Virus record (IMG/VR): IMGVR_UViG_3300047444_000187
Coordinates: 1 to 63,491 of that record
Source of the DNA: a virus
Length of the DNA: 63,491 nucleotides
Reading direction: 5' to 3' (one strand)
In this document: piece after piece, positions 40,193 to 48,748 of the stretch
Layout of the letters: each line of letters opens with the position of its first letter
How positions within the stretch are numbered: position 1 is the first letter of the stretch
Program-made: the position numbers and the translations under genes
Notes under the pieces: generated by a model
What the model was told of the DNA's origin: nothing
What the model saw: only the letters and a program-made list of their open reading frames with translations
The model's database searches: none

Positions 40193-42529
40193 TTAAAGAC
40201 CTGTCGTTAGACCATATAACTCAAACAAAGATTGATTGAGACTGCCCCCTAGGGATGGTATCGTAAATCCCACGAAAGTGCCCGTGAAGTTTACGCCTGT
40301 GATATTGGCACTGATGATAGTTTGAGCAGAGTTGGCCGGAGAGAAAGAATACCCATTAAGAACCGGGGTGATGGTGTAAGGGCCTGCGTTTAGGTTAGAT
40401 ATAGAATAGTTTCCAGAGCCATCCGCAGTCACACTACCAGACGCGGTGCCACTATAACTAACGGTTGCACCTGCAACACCTGCGTTACCAGAGATGCTGA
40501 ATGTAGGCGCGAAGCCATAGAAGGCTCCAATACCCGAAGTAAAATCCACAGAACCCGGTGCTGTAAAAGATGCAGTAGTTGAACCACCAGCAGCATTTAA
40601 GTTATCTTCAATTCCAACAAAGAATGCACTGGTAAGGTTTTGAGCAGTTTGTCGGATAGTGTAGCTACTACCTGCGTTTATCGCAGTAGAAGTATTGACA
40701 GAACAAACTCCAATCAATAGGTCTCCCGCAAGTGGGGAAGCCAAAGCCGGACTCGTTAAAGTTGTAGAAGCAGCGGAGACTCCCCGAACAAATTGGGGTC
40801 CATTCCACTCTTCAATAGCCATAACTACACCCGCTGGTGTTCCGCTAAGTGTAAGGGATACAGTTGGGGGACTAACACTTGTAACGGTGCTGAACAAATA
40901 TGCCCAGCCGCCGAATACGCTGCTCGCATCCGATGTGTCATAAACAATTGTCCACGGGACACCCACCCCATTTGCACTATCTTTAACTGCTGTAACAGCA
41001 CATCCAGAAGCATGTCGCCATGCGACAACTAACAAGTTTCCTGATGTGATGTTCCCTGTGAACGCAAGGGAAGTCGGTGTAGATGATGAAGCGGCGGCGT
41101 GCCACCCATTTCCTTGAATCGGAGTATTTGTTGAAGGAATAGGCATAGTAGTCTTTATAACGAGAGAGCTAGAATGGGGTTGGTAATAAGTTGGGTTGGT
41201 GAAATCACCCGCATATAGCATTCGAATCGAAATGTTATCTGTAGAACTATTCGCAATCAAATCAGCGTGCATGAACGCCGGAACAATCCAACCTTGAGGA
41301 TTGTTATTTTGCGTAAAGAATTGCGTCCATGGTCCCGCTGGTGTAGGGGCTTCAGACGCATAGAAATCTGTATTACCATTGGCGGTATGTACGTTGTCTA
41401 GAAGTACATATCTATTGATAGTTGGAACAAAGAATATTCTACCGCCTTGTCGGGAAGTAGCTGTGGTATGAATATCAGTTAGAGTAGAGTTAGATAAAGA
41501 CCAGTTCGAGTCGCTAACAAAATCGGCTGGGGTTGGAGAAGTTGGCCCCTTCCAATATTGAACTTTAGAATTATCTTGGGCTGCGAACGCAATACGCGGC
41601 CAGCGCATCATGTATAGGCTGGTTGTTAGTACATCGCTTCTAAGTGTTAAATAGACATACGCGTTTGCGCCGTCAATCTGATTTCCGGCAGTGTTGTAAC
41701 CGAGCGTGCCGTCGTCAGCGGCATAAAGAACCGGGACGTTGAAGCCGTATGTAGAAACGGCATACTCAAAAATATCTGCGTTAGTAACTCCATCGCAGGG
41801 GCCAACACCATTTGCGTTGAAGGTTCCCGGCGCTGTAAACTTATTCCAAGTTGTGCCATGGTCGGCATTGTCCATGATGACATTGCCCCACCAATTGCCC
41901 GCAGGAGGACCGCCTTGGTTATTGCGGCTCATGAACATGAACAAATGGTTGTTTATGCCAAATACGCCATAGCACGCTGCGCGCATAGCTTGGCCACTGG
42001 GTCCATCCGTGCCACTGCGCTGGTCTAGTCCACTACCACCGGGAGTATAGCTAGTAATACGGTTGACATCTGCTCCGGCTAAAGTGGTGTTGTTAGTGAA
42101 CTTGCAAAGTTGGCTATTCGCACCCGCATTAGCGGAGCCTGTTAATCCGTGACCGTCGTTTTGCGTACAATAGCAAACACCGTCACTAGAGACGAAGCTA
42201 TATAGTGAATCTCCTCCACCCGTATTCGCAAAAGCTGTAGCGGGTCCATTAGATGCCGAAAGAATCGGAATCCTATTCTGGCTCGGATTTGTAGTTACGT
42301 TTTGCGGGGAACTAGAAGTTCCGCCCGAAGTAACTACGCAGGAGTAAACTGTGTTCGGTATTAGGCCTGTAACTACGCATTGATGCGATGTGCTGTTAGG
42401 GGCATATCCGTCATCAACAGCTAGCTTGGCTCCGGCTGTGAAATGCGAATCAGCCGAAGTATTGGTGTCCCATGTCGCTACTATAGTGGTATCAGTTTGT
42501 GTGTATACCAGATTCGTGATTGTCGGCAT
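40193..42529 (-). CDS. multi-domain receptor-binding/depolymerase candidate, 778 aa
   Basis: Domain order: residues 1-85 fibronectin type III-like (LVYTQTDTTIVATWDTN). About 90-440 is a DUF4185-like glycoside-hydrolase-type beta-propeller with GNWWGNVIMDNADHGTTWN and WTQFFTQNNNPQGW. About 455-650 is a beta-sandwich with ITSGNLLVVAWRHASG, and about 665-745 a carboxypeptidase-regulatory-like beta domain (GSVTADGSGNYSISNLNAG). The C-terminal tag is QSLFELYGLTTGL. It is the best candidate for host polysaccharide recognition or cleavage. Confidence 0.7.
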   Translation of the reverse strand: MPTITNLVYTQTDTTIVATWDTNTSADSHFTAGAKLAVDDGYAPNSTSHQCVVTGLIPNTVYSCVVTSGGTSSSPQNVTTNPSQNRIPILSASNGPATAFANTGGGDSLYSFVSSDGVCYCTQNDGHGLTGSANAGANSQLCKFTNNTTLAGADVNRITSYTPGGSGLDQRSGTDGPSGQAMRAACYGVFGINNHLFMFMSRNNQGGPPAGNWWGNVIMDNADHGTTWNKFTAPGTFNANGVGPCDGVTNADIFEYAVSTYGFNVPVLYAADDGTLGYNTAGNQIDGANAYVYLTLRSDVLTTSLYMMRWPRIAFAAQDNSKVQYWKGPTSPTPADFVSDSNWSLSNSTLTDIHTTATSRQGGRIFFVPTINRYVLLDNVHTANGNTDFYASEAPTPAGPWTQFFTQNNNPQGWIVPAFMHADLIANSSTDNISIRMLYAGDFTNPTYYQPHSSSLVIKTTMPIPSTNTPIQGNGWHAAASSSTPTSLAFTGNITSGNLLVVAWRHASGCAVTAVKDSANGVGVPWTIVYDTSDASSVFGGWAYLFSTVTSVSPPTVSLTLSGTPAGVVMAIEEWNGPQFVRGVSAASTTLTSPALASPLAGDLLIGVCSVNTSTAINAGSSYTIRQTAQNLTSAFFVGIEDNLNAAGGSTTASFTAPGSVDFTSGIGAFYGFAPTFSISGNAGVAGATVSYSGTASGSVTADGSGNYSISNLNAGPYTITPVLNGYSFSPANSAQTIISANITGVNFTGTFVGFTIPSLGGSLNQSLFELYGLTTGL

Positions 42530-42541
42530 GGCCTTGGGATG

Positions 42542-42943
42542 TTACTTGGATGTAGAAGGTCCCGTTTGGGAGGGGTCTTCCGAAGAAGAATTGCTCTGGG
42601 AGGGCAGAGCGCGGGACCTTAAATTTATTTCCTTTTGAATCCGCTTAGCTTCTTTTTCGAACGCGCGGCTTTCAAGTTGATTAAAGAAGAACCTGAGTTT
42701 GAAACCTACCAGTATCCCTAGTCCACTATAGCTTTTCAATGAGCAGAGTAAGAGGACCCAGAATAGGGTGGGACCGAACAACATGACTAGAGTAGCTGCT
42801 TCAGCGCCCAATAACTTCGCGGCGTTTTTAATACCAGCGTTGATTTCGACTTCCAGACCGTAATCGTTGATGCGCTTGTTAGTCAACCAAGCGTCATAGA
42901 CGGTCAGGGCAAAAGCAACAGCAGCTAAGATGTAGAGTTCCAT
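42542..42943 (-). CDS. integral membrane protein, 133 aa (DUF5658-like)
   Basis: ATG 42943 is preferred to an upstream start at 42970. Residues 1-20 form the first membrane span, followed by YDAWLTNKRI and an E-rich loop, a second span ATLVMLFGPTLFWVLLLC and a third near residue 75. A charged Ser-rich cytoplasmic tail ends the protein. The D-x3-T/N pattern recalls DUF5658, as in the membrane protein at 38474. Confidence 0.65.
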   Translation of the reverse strand: MELYILAAVAFALTVYDAWLTNKRINDYGLEVEINAGIKNAAKLLGAEAATLVMLFGPTLFWVLLLCSLKSYSGLGILVGFKLRFFFNQLESRAFEKEAKRIQKEINLRSRALPSQSNSSSEDPSQTGPSTSK

Positions 42944-42999
42944 AGAAAGTTTGGGGTGTTTCCGGCACACCCTCCGAAGCCGCTAATTGTTAATACCTG

Positions 43000-43497
43000 T
43001 TATCCGATTTGAACAATTTCAATCTGCAAGTTCCCGCCAGCCAGAGCCGTAGGAGCAGTGTTGATATTGTACGCGATTTGGTCGCCAGCCGCAAGCACGA
43101 GGCTCGCAGCAGTGGCCGTCAAACCGAGGTTAATGCGCTTGTTCGCGGCGTTGGCCGTGTCCAAGTTGTAAGTAGCCGCCAGCAAGGTCGTGCCAGAGCC
43201 GGGAGCCACAGAGTCCGCAGTGATTTTCTGAACGTCGAGAACTGCTGTCGCCGCCGAAGAAACAACCGCGCAATTGTAGCGAATACCGACCACTTGGCAT
43301 TTCCAAGGGGCCACGAAAGCATATCCGGTCAAGTTCGCAGCGGTGTTACCGACTGCGGACAGAGGAACCGAGATGATTTCGCGCGTACCGGGCTTGAAGT
43401 TGGAAATCGCGCCAGCCGTCAAGCTAGTCGCAGATGCTCCCACTTCTTGAACCGTAGTTACCTTACCGAGATTGGGGCTTTCATTTCTAAAAAGCAT
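43000..43497 (-). CDS. capsid decoration-like protein, 165 aa
   Basis: This 165-residue Ala/Thr/Val-rich beta protein has strands such as REIISVPLSAVGNTAANLTG and LVLAAGDQIAYNIN. The composition is typical of outer capsid decoration or head-fibre knobs. It is next to another beta virion protein at 43527. Confidence 0.65.
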   Translation of the reverse strand: MLFRNESPNLGKVTTVQEVGASATSLTAGAISNFKPGTREIISVPLSAVGNTAANLTGYAFVAPWKCQVVGIRYNCAVVSSAATAVLDVQKITADSVAPGSGTTLLAATYNLDTANAANKRINLGLTATAASLVLAAGDQIAYNINTAPTALAGGNLQIEIVQIG

Positions 43498-43526
43498 AGT
43501 TTAGTTTTCTCCTTTGCTTTCTAGAA

Positions 43527-44162
43527 TTAGCTCGCCAAATAGACAGTGACCAGAACGGAAGTCGTGCTGCCAGAGGTTCCAGTGCCGGAAAGCGTAATCG
43601 CAACCTTTGCGTTGTTACCAGAACCGGAGTTCACCTTGATGGTGGGGCTGCCAGTTTCCGTATCGGTGCTGGACGCGCACGGCAGAACCGTGACACCTGC
43701 AACCGCAACACCCTGAGTAAAGGTGGCCGTACCGGAGTAATTCGTTTCCGCAACCGCGCTGGAGTTCGTGACCTGAATGAAGTTCGGGCCAACCGCAGTA
43801 ACCGTCTTGGTCGTGTTGTTAGCGGAGTTCGTGAACCCTGCGAACACAACCGACGTGCCCACGGGAATGCTCGAAGCCGCGCTGCCAGTGAGATACTGAG
43901 ACTGGTTAGCCACGCCATTAATCGTCGCGGGAGCCGTCACAGACTGCAACTGGAATACACGAGAGACCTGAGCGAGGGTCTGGATGCCGTCAATGAAGTT
44001 CAACTGAGCGGTCGTACCAGCGCCATCTTGGAGAATAGTCGCAATACCCTGAAGGACCTTAGACTTCGGTCCCGGCGTCCCGTCAGAGATAATCTGACCA
44101 GAAGCGCTGGGGCCGTTGCCAATCCAGCTCACGGTAAAGGGACTATTAGAAATAGTAGCCAT
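43527..44162 (-). CDS. virion protein with shared NNGTF-type module, 211 aa
   Basis: This 211-residue Ser/Thr/Gly-rich beta protein contains, at residues 76-145, a module with GTSVVFAGFTNSANNTTKTV and AVAETNYSGTATFT. The module is homologous to ones in the fibre (25514) and nozzle (27184) proteins. It is likely a virion surface protein. Confidence 0.68.
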   Translation of the reverse strand: MATISNSPFTVSWIGNGPSASGQIISDGTPGPKSKVLQGIATILQDGAGTTAQLNFIDGIQTLAQVSRVFQLQSVTAPATINGVANQSQYLTGSAASSIPVGTSVVFAGFTNSANNTTKTVTAVGPNFIQVTNSSAVAETNYSGTATFTQGVAVAGVTVLPCASSTDTETGSPTIKVNSGSGNNAKVAITLSGTGTSGSTTSVLVTVYLAS

Positions 44163-44180
44163 GTTTATTTTCCTTGTTGA

Positions 44181-44930
44181 CTACGGGTTAGACAGCTCCG
44201 GTGTCGGCACTGTTTCTAAGTCCATAGTTTCTTGATTGTAAGGGAACGAATCGGGTTGAAGCCGATATATCACAGGTGGGTTTACATCCACATCCCAGTG
44301 GTCGCAAATTACGCCACCATGGGCAAAGACGTGATACCCGGCTGCTCGAACCTTCTTACAAAACTCTATATCCTCGCCGTTCCGATTGTTGATGATAGGA
44401 ACGCCCTCAATCACTTCTCCCTTTGTAAATGCGAACCATGGTTGCGGGAGTTCTTTGAGAACGTCCACATTGATTAGCAAACAACACGCGCCGATTGAAG
44501 TTACTTCGAAAATGTCGCCAGCCTTCCAGTGCATGAAAGGTCCAGCCCCATCTCCCCTAAATACAGTTGGCAACGGTGGGTTCGTCTTGGTGCACGCGAT
44601 ACCCCCAATTGCTTTAATCTTGGGATAGTTGTCTAGTATGTATGTCAGTTTGCGGAGGGCGTCATGGGGTGGGATAGTGTCGTCGTCCACAAACCATAGG
44701 TACTTGGCCCCGATACTCAAAGCTTTCTCAGCGATGATGTTCCGAGCCACGTCTATAGGTTCGTTCTTGACGATGCCTTGTACCCGGCTGAATTGGCCCG
44801 GATATTCTTGCTCACCCATTGCGACCATCCAGTCAAAGGGAACGAGGGGCCTGTTGGTAGGCAAACCGATAAAAATCCCTACGTTCTTGACGTTATGGCC
44901 GTAGCGGTCAATAAGATTAGGCATTTCCAT
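44181..44930 (-). CDS. glycosyltransferase family 2-like protein (GT-A fold)
   Basis: The 249-residue enzyme begins NVGIFIGLPTN, shows an R-N pair in VARNIIAEKAL, then the metal/sugar-nucleotide motif WFVDDDT (D82-D84), and later NGEDIEFCKKVRAAGYHV, an ED motif typical of GT-A enzymes. It lies among virion genes, so it may glycosylate virion proteins or modify host surface glycans. ATG 44930 is chosen. A longer frame from 45029 would cover the small gene at 44917. Confidence 0.75.
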   Translation of the reverse strand: MEMPNLIDRYGHNVKNVGIFIGLPTNRPLVPFDWMVAMGEQEYPGQFSRVQGIVKNEPIDVARNIIAEKALSIGAKYLWFVDDDTIPPHDALRKLTYILDNYPKIKAIGGIACTKTNPPLPTVFRGDGAGPFMHWKAGDIFEVTSIGACCLLINVDVLKELPQPWFAFTKGEVIEGVPIINNRNGEDIEFCKKVRAAGYHVFAHGGVICDHWDVDVNPPVIYRLQPDSFPYNQETMDLETVPTPELSNP

Positions 44931-45153
44931 CGGCGACCTGCTGACGGACGTTGGTCCTATACTCTTTGACATCACTACAGTTGCTACACACACTGATAAC
45001 CAATACACTGCCCGTTGACTCATCGCCAATCGGGTCTAAACTATAATACCTGTGATAGGTCGGCTCACACTTCTTTTCGGGTACGGCCAACTTCTCAGAC
45101 CTAAAGAATTCAATCTTGGTCCCAGACTTCGGGTAATTATTATCCACTCCCAT
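44917..45153 (-). CDS. small protein with a Cys pair, 78 aa
   Basis: GAGGAGGACCC precedes ATG 45153. The 78-residue protein has VCSNCSDVKEYR near its C-terminus and an earlier Cys (KKCEPTYHRYYS), so it may bind zinc. It overlaps the glycosyltransferase start by 14 bases, suggesting coupled expression. Confidence 0.65.
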   Translation of the reverse strand: MGVDNNYPKSGTKIEFFRSEKLAVPEKKCEPTYHRYYSLDPIGDESTGSVLVISVCSNCSDVKEYRTNVRQQVADGNA

Positions 45154-45175
45154 CGGGTCCTCCTCCCAATCTGAG

Positions 45176-45325
45176 TTACAGCGCTTTCTTGATAGAAGCT
45201 TCCTCTGCCAGAGCCGAAGCCTTGAGCTGAGCAAGTTCTTTCAACGCAACCGCTTGATACCGATACACCGTGAAGCCTCCTGCGAAGAGACCCGCCACGA
45301 ATGCAACTACAACTTGATGAAACAT
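45176..45325 (-). CDS. 49-residue single-span membrane peptide
   Basis: AGGAGGAT precedes the ATG at 45325. The 49-residue product has an N-terminal membrane helix (VVVAFVAGLFAGGFTVY) and an amphipathic Ala/Lys/Glu-rich helix after it. It is probably an inner-membrane micropeptide. The function is unknown. Confidence 0.65.
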   Translation of the reverse strand: MFHQVVVAFVAGLFAGGFTVYRYQAVALKELAQLKASALAEEASIKKAL

Positions 45326-45333
45326 CTATCCTC

Positions 45334-45942
45334 CTATGAGCCGTATCCAACCTTCTTGTTTTCTGGTTTGAAGACTGGTTCGGCGTATAAACCTTTTGGA
45401 CCGAGTTTGACGGCGGCAATGCCACCGGGATGTACTAGAGCCGCTTCATGGTCTCCGTGAAGCATCTCGCCAACTTGGTGAATAACTGAGCTATGAGCAA
45501 TAACGAGACTAGGCAAACCTGTCTCCATGCCACGCTTGATTGCAAATTTGATAACGGGACTAACGCGGCCTCGGAACTCATTGAGAGACTCGCCCTTTGG
45601 TATTCGGACATCAGGGTTCGCTTGGTAGTGGTCAATTTCCCCCGCATGTTCTTCCTTGTTCATCCCGGTTAGATAACCTACGTTCCATGCTCGAAGCTTG
45701 CTAGTGTAATGAGGTTCAAGGTTACGGCTGTTCAGAACCGTCTCAGCAGTCTGCTGGACTCTTAACTTGTCTGAACCTATAATCTCACCGAACTCAGTGT
45801 TCCCCAAAAACTCTTTAGCGTCTATAGCATCTTGAGAGCCGTGGTCATCGAGAGGTGGGTTAGACTCACCTCTGAAAGCCCCAGTATCGTTGAGGGTCGT
45901 TGAGCCGTGTCGAAGAAAGAAAGCTAGTGTTTGGTCGGCCAT
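45334..45942 (-). CDS. histidine phosphatase superfamily protein
   Basis: The 202-residue protein has the phosphoglycerate mutase-like signature FFLRHGST (R11, H12, G13), then GESNPPLDDHGSQDA, an acidic region and LVIAHSSVIHQ with the second catalytic His. It should form a phospho-His intermediate and remove phosphate from small molecules or phosphoproteins. Such enzymes are uncommon in phage late operons. ATG 45942 gives the canonical N-terminus. Confidence 0.8.
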   Translation of the reverse strand: MADQTLAFFLRHGSTTLNDTGAFRGESNPPLDDHGSQDAIDAKEFLGNTEFGEIIGSDKLRVQQTAETVLNSRNLEPHYTSKLRAWNVGYLTGMNKEEHAGEIDHYQANPDVRIPKGESLNEFRGRVSPVIKFAIKRGMETGLPSLVIAHSSVIHQVGEMLHGDHEAALVHPGGIAAVKLGPKGLYAEPVFKPENKKVGYGS

Positions 45943-45952
45943 AGAGGACCCG

Positions 45953-46348
45953 TTACGGGTGGAGCTGATTTTCGCGTTCTCGAAAGAGTTCGTACAGAAG
46001 ATACATGAAGCCCATCCACATGCAAGGAACCTGAGCGGCATCGCCACCCCATTCCAAGAAGTCTCCGGGACTCGCTACGCCTTGGTGCCGAATCACAATC
46101 CAATCGCCAAGGAACTTGAGCTTGCTGGTAGGCAACATGCAATTGTGAATCGCAAGGCCTTCCATCGGCTTCTCTAGTTTCCAGCGCTGGTACTCTTCTG
46201 CCTGACAACCACCGGGCCACCGAACTGGCATCTGGCCGCCATTAGCTGCTATAACAACTGCATTCATAGCGAAGCCCGTCGTAAAACTAATTGACGGTCC
46301 CGCGAACAATAGTGTAGCAAGTAACAGCTTCCTGAGCCAAGTTTTCAT
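45953..46348 (-). CDS. secreted/membrane protein, DUF5317-like, 131 aa
   Basis: The N-terminus is a signal-anchor (residues 4-22, LRKLLLATLLFAGPS). The segment FAMNAVVIAANGGQMPVRW resembles the NGGxMPV motif of DUF5317 membrane proteins. The rest has DWIVIRHQGVASPGD and several Cys/Trp residues. It lies between terminase and the histidine phosphatase. The function is unknown. Confidence 0.62.
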   Translation of the reverse strand: MKTWLRKLLLATLLFAGPSISFTTGFAMNAVVIAANGGQMPVRWPGGCQAEEYQRWKLEKPMEGLAIHNCMLPTSKLKFLGDWIVIRHQGVASPGDFLEWGGDAAQVPCMWMGFMYLLYELFRERENQLHP

Positions 46349-47869
46349 TTACGTGTAGCTTTGGAGCTTGGCCCGCTTTTCGCGTTCCTCAACTGAGAGT
46401 TCTTTGAAACGCTTGCTGGCCCCTTTAAATTTTTGTGAGCACGCATACTGCATCGCGTTCAACAAGTGGTCATTGCGCTTTCGCGGCTTCTCTTTCGTCT
46501 GCCCCTTCTGCTCACCTTTCTGGAATCGGTCCCATGTGTAGTGGGATATTTCAAATTCAAAGTTTGGTAATCCTTCAGTGATGTACAACTTTGGATGCCT
46601 GCTATTAGGACTCAGAGTGGCGTTGATATACTCTCTAGATGCGAGTAATGCAAAGTCGTCAGAACCAATCTCAGGCAATCGTATGTCTTTAAGTCCGGCA
46701 TCAATATAAAGTTGATGTCCGGTTTTGTGGGTTTCTGCGTTTCGCTGGCGTCCCCAATAGGGGTCGAGAATCCACCAATCAATGGGCTCTCCGCCGCAAC
46801 GCATGAGAATGTTTTTGACATGTTCGGAAACTATGAGGTCTTTTTCATAATACTCTTTGTAAAGGTAGTAGTCGCCAGTAGGAGAAATTGCAATCCAAAG
46901 AGCGGCGGTAACACCAGTAGCAGCAGGGTCGATAGTAACAACCTTGGGCCAGAGGGCTGGGATGATAAAGTCTCTAACAATGTATGACTCTTTCTTCCAG
47001 CTAGGATACACGAGACCGCTACGCCGAACGAATTTTCCGTACAAGCGCGCGTCTTTTTCTGGGTCTCCGTCCAGCTTCTCCAACATCAACTTCTTTTCTT
47101 TGTCGGAGATGAACGGACTGTTTAAGGTTGACAGTTGGCAGAAGTGAAGAGATTCGTCCCCAGCCATCCAATCTTCATACAAATCGAACACCCAAGGAGT
47201 ACGAACACCTGAGTCCATGTCCGTAAGCGGCGTAAGAGTGAGGAGGATTTTGCCTCCGCAATCCGACGTACGCATGTAGCATTCATCATAGATATCTTTT
47301 TCGCACTCTTCGTCAATCCAAACTAGGTCAACTGAAGCGCCCTGAAACTTTTCGCGTCCGGCATCGGCTGACTTGCCCGTGATAACCGAACCATTGGCAA
47401 AGAATACTTGATACTCTTTGTCAGAGAACTTAACGACTGAGCCGTCGTCCGGGAGGAAAGGCGGATGGTTCTTGCCATGCCTAAGCTTTTCGTACCAGAG
47501 CACGTCTCGAAGAACGTTGTAGTCCAGTCCGACAATCCAGACATTTCGAGGATGGTCTTCAGGTATGGGAAGGTCTTTAATCCATTCCCAGCTAGGCTCG
47601 TCTTTGAAATAAGACTTGCCAAGCGCCCAAGCACACGCGATGAAAGCTCCAAGAATGGTCTTACCACTCCGGTTCCCACCGAGTAATCCGAATACCTTAA
47701 TGTCGTCTGTAAAATATGGAAGTGCAAGTTTCTGCTCGGACCATGGCTCAAAATACTTGATGAAGGACGTTTTACGCCGCTTCTCAGCAAGCAAGTCAAG
47801 CGCAGCAAGCCTCTCTTCCATTGGTAGCCTGTTTAGTTGCTCCAATGCTGCTGCAATCTTAGAATCCAT
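46349..47869 (-). CDS. terminase large subunit (packaging ATPase/nuclease)
   Basis: This 506-residue enzyme drives DNA packaging. The ATPase domain has Walker A GGNRSGKT (64-71), Walker B VDLVWIDEE (180-188) and the coupling motif LLTLTPLT. The RNase H-like nuclease domain has VVTIDPAA, ILDPYWG and a late RNDHLLNAMQYA Asp. The length is normal. It begins directly after the 47871 gene and is the third gene of the late operon. Confidence 0.93.
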   Translation of the reverse strand: MDSKIAAALEQLNRLPMEERLAALDLLAEKRRKTSFIKYFEPWSEQKLALPYFTDDIKVFGLLGGNRSGKTILGAFIACAWALGKSYFKDEPSWEWIKDLPIPEDHPRNVWIVGLDYNVLRDVLWYEKLRHGKNHPPFLPDDGSVVKFSDKEYQVFFANGSVITGKSADAGREKFQGASVDLVWIDEECEKDIYDECYMRTSDCGGKILLTLTPLTDMDSGVRTPWVFDLYEDWMAGDESLHFCQLSTLNSPFISDKEKKLMLEKLDGDPEKDARLYGKFVRRSGLVYPSWKKESYIVRDFIIPALWPKVVTIDPAATGVTAALWIAISPTGDYYLYKEYYEKDLIVSEHVKNILMRCGGEPIDWWILDPYWGRQRNAETHKTGHQLYIDAGLKDIRLPEIGSDDFALLASREYINATLSPNSRHPKLYITEGLPNFEFEISHYTWDRFQKGEQKGQTKEKPRKRNDHLLNAMQYACSQKFKGASKRFKELSVEEREKRAKLQSYT

Positions 47870-47870
47870 G

Positions 47871-48257
47871 TTATCCGCCGATGATATATTCTGCTGTCGT
47901 GTTCGAACTGGAACCAGTCAAGCTGAGAGCTGTGATACCCGCTCCAGCAGCGACCTCGCAAAGGATAATCGCCGACCCCGGTTCAAGAGTAACAACAGGG
48001 TTCGTGCTGCCACCATTAGGTGTCCATGTCACGGTTAGTGTCTGGGTGCCATGGGTGTTCTTGATGTAGACGAACTGCGCTGGTGATACTGGCAATGAAA
48101 TCGAAGTGGGCGAACTCCCGAAAGTTCCCTGCTGGACCTCGCTAAAAGCGGTCAAGCCCGTATTGGACAAGCTTGAGAGAGCCTTCTGCAACGCCACGGT
48201 TCCGCTTACCGAATCCGTAGCTTGGATATAACCCGAGAGTGAAATTGAGATAGACAT
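47871..48257 (-). CDS. beta-rich late protein, 128 aa
   Basis: This 128-residue Ser/Thr/Gly-rich protein has regular strands (SISISLSGYIQATDSVSG, PAQFVYIKNTHGTQTLTVTW). It looks like a small virion surface or decoration protein that happens to lie between the two terminase genes. It shares one base with the upstream gene. Confidence 0.65.
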   Translation of the reverse strand: MSISISLSGYIQATDSVSGTVALQKALSSLSNTGLTAFSEVQQGTFGSSPTSISLPVSPAQFVYIKNTHGTQTLTVTWTPNGGSTNPVVTLEPGSAIILCEVAAGAGITALSLTGSSSNTTAEYIIGG

Positions 48258-48688
48258 TAGTTGATTTCGACACCCTTTTGCTTAGCGACTGTTTCTCTAA
48301 TCGCGTTTAAGTCTTTGGCCGAGAGCTCGCCGAACACCGAAACCGTCTGTTCCGGTCCAACGAAGCCCGCAATCTTGGCGGCCTTGAAAATCGCATCGGC
48401 GGCCTTGGAGTGGTCGCCTTCTAGTTCTAGCTTCTCGGCTAGGAGGAGAAGCTTACCAATAGTAGATTCTTTCTTGAAGTTGGGGTCGGTGGCTAGCTTA
48501 TTGAAGTACCTGAACCGAGTTTCCCAGAGTAGCCTGTTAAAGGACTTGCGCCGGAGGATGTTCTCACACTCTTGGCTAGTAACTTCCCGGTCAAGGTCCA
48601 TGGCGGCTTGCTTGAGGGAGAGGCCGTGGACAACCATGAGGTTGACCGCCTCTAAATACCAATCCTCGATAATGTCCGGTCTAGCCAT
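48257..48688 (-). CDS. terminase small subunit-like DNA-binding protein
   Basis: This 143-residue helical protein has an N-terminal helix-turn-helix region (NLMVVHGLSLKQAAMDLD, then ILRRKSFNRLLWETRF), a helical oligomerisation core and a C-terminal tail. It is first in the late operon, 61 bases behind the leftward copy of the phage promoter and just upstream of terminase. Small terminases recognise the packaging site. The fold assignment is by pattern and position. Confidence 0.75.
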   Translation of the reverse strand: MARPDIIEDWYLEAVNLMVVHGLSLKQAAMDLDREVTSQECENILRRKSFNRLLWETRFRYFNKLATDPNFKKESTIGKLLLLAEKLELEGDHSKAADAIFKAAKIAGFVGPEQTVSVFGELSAKDLNAIRETVAKQKGVEIN

Positions 48689-48748
48689 TTTTTAGATACA
48701 CCCTCGGCCCTTGCGAAAGCGCGGTAGCACAATGCGTACGTGCTTTCA

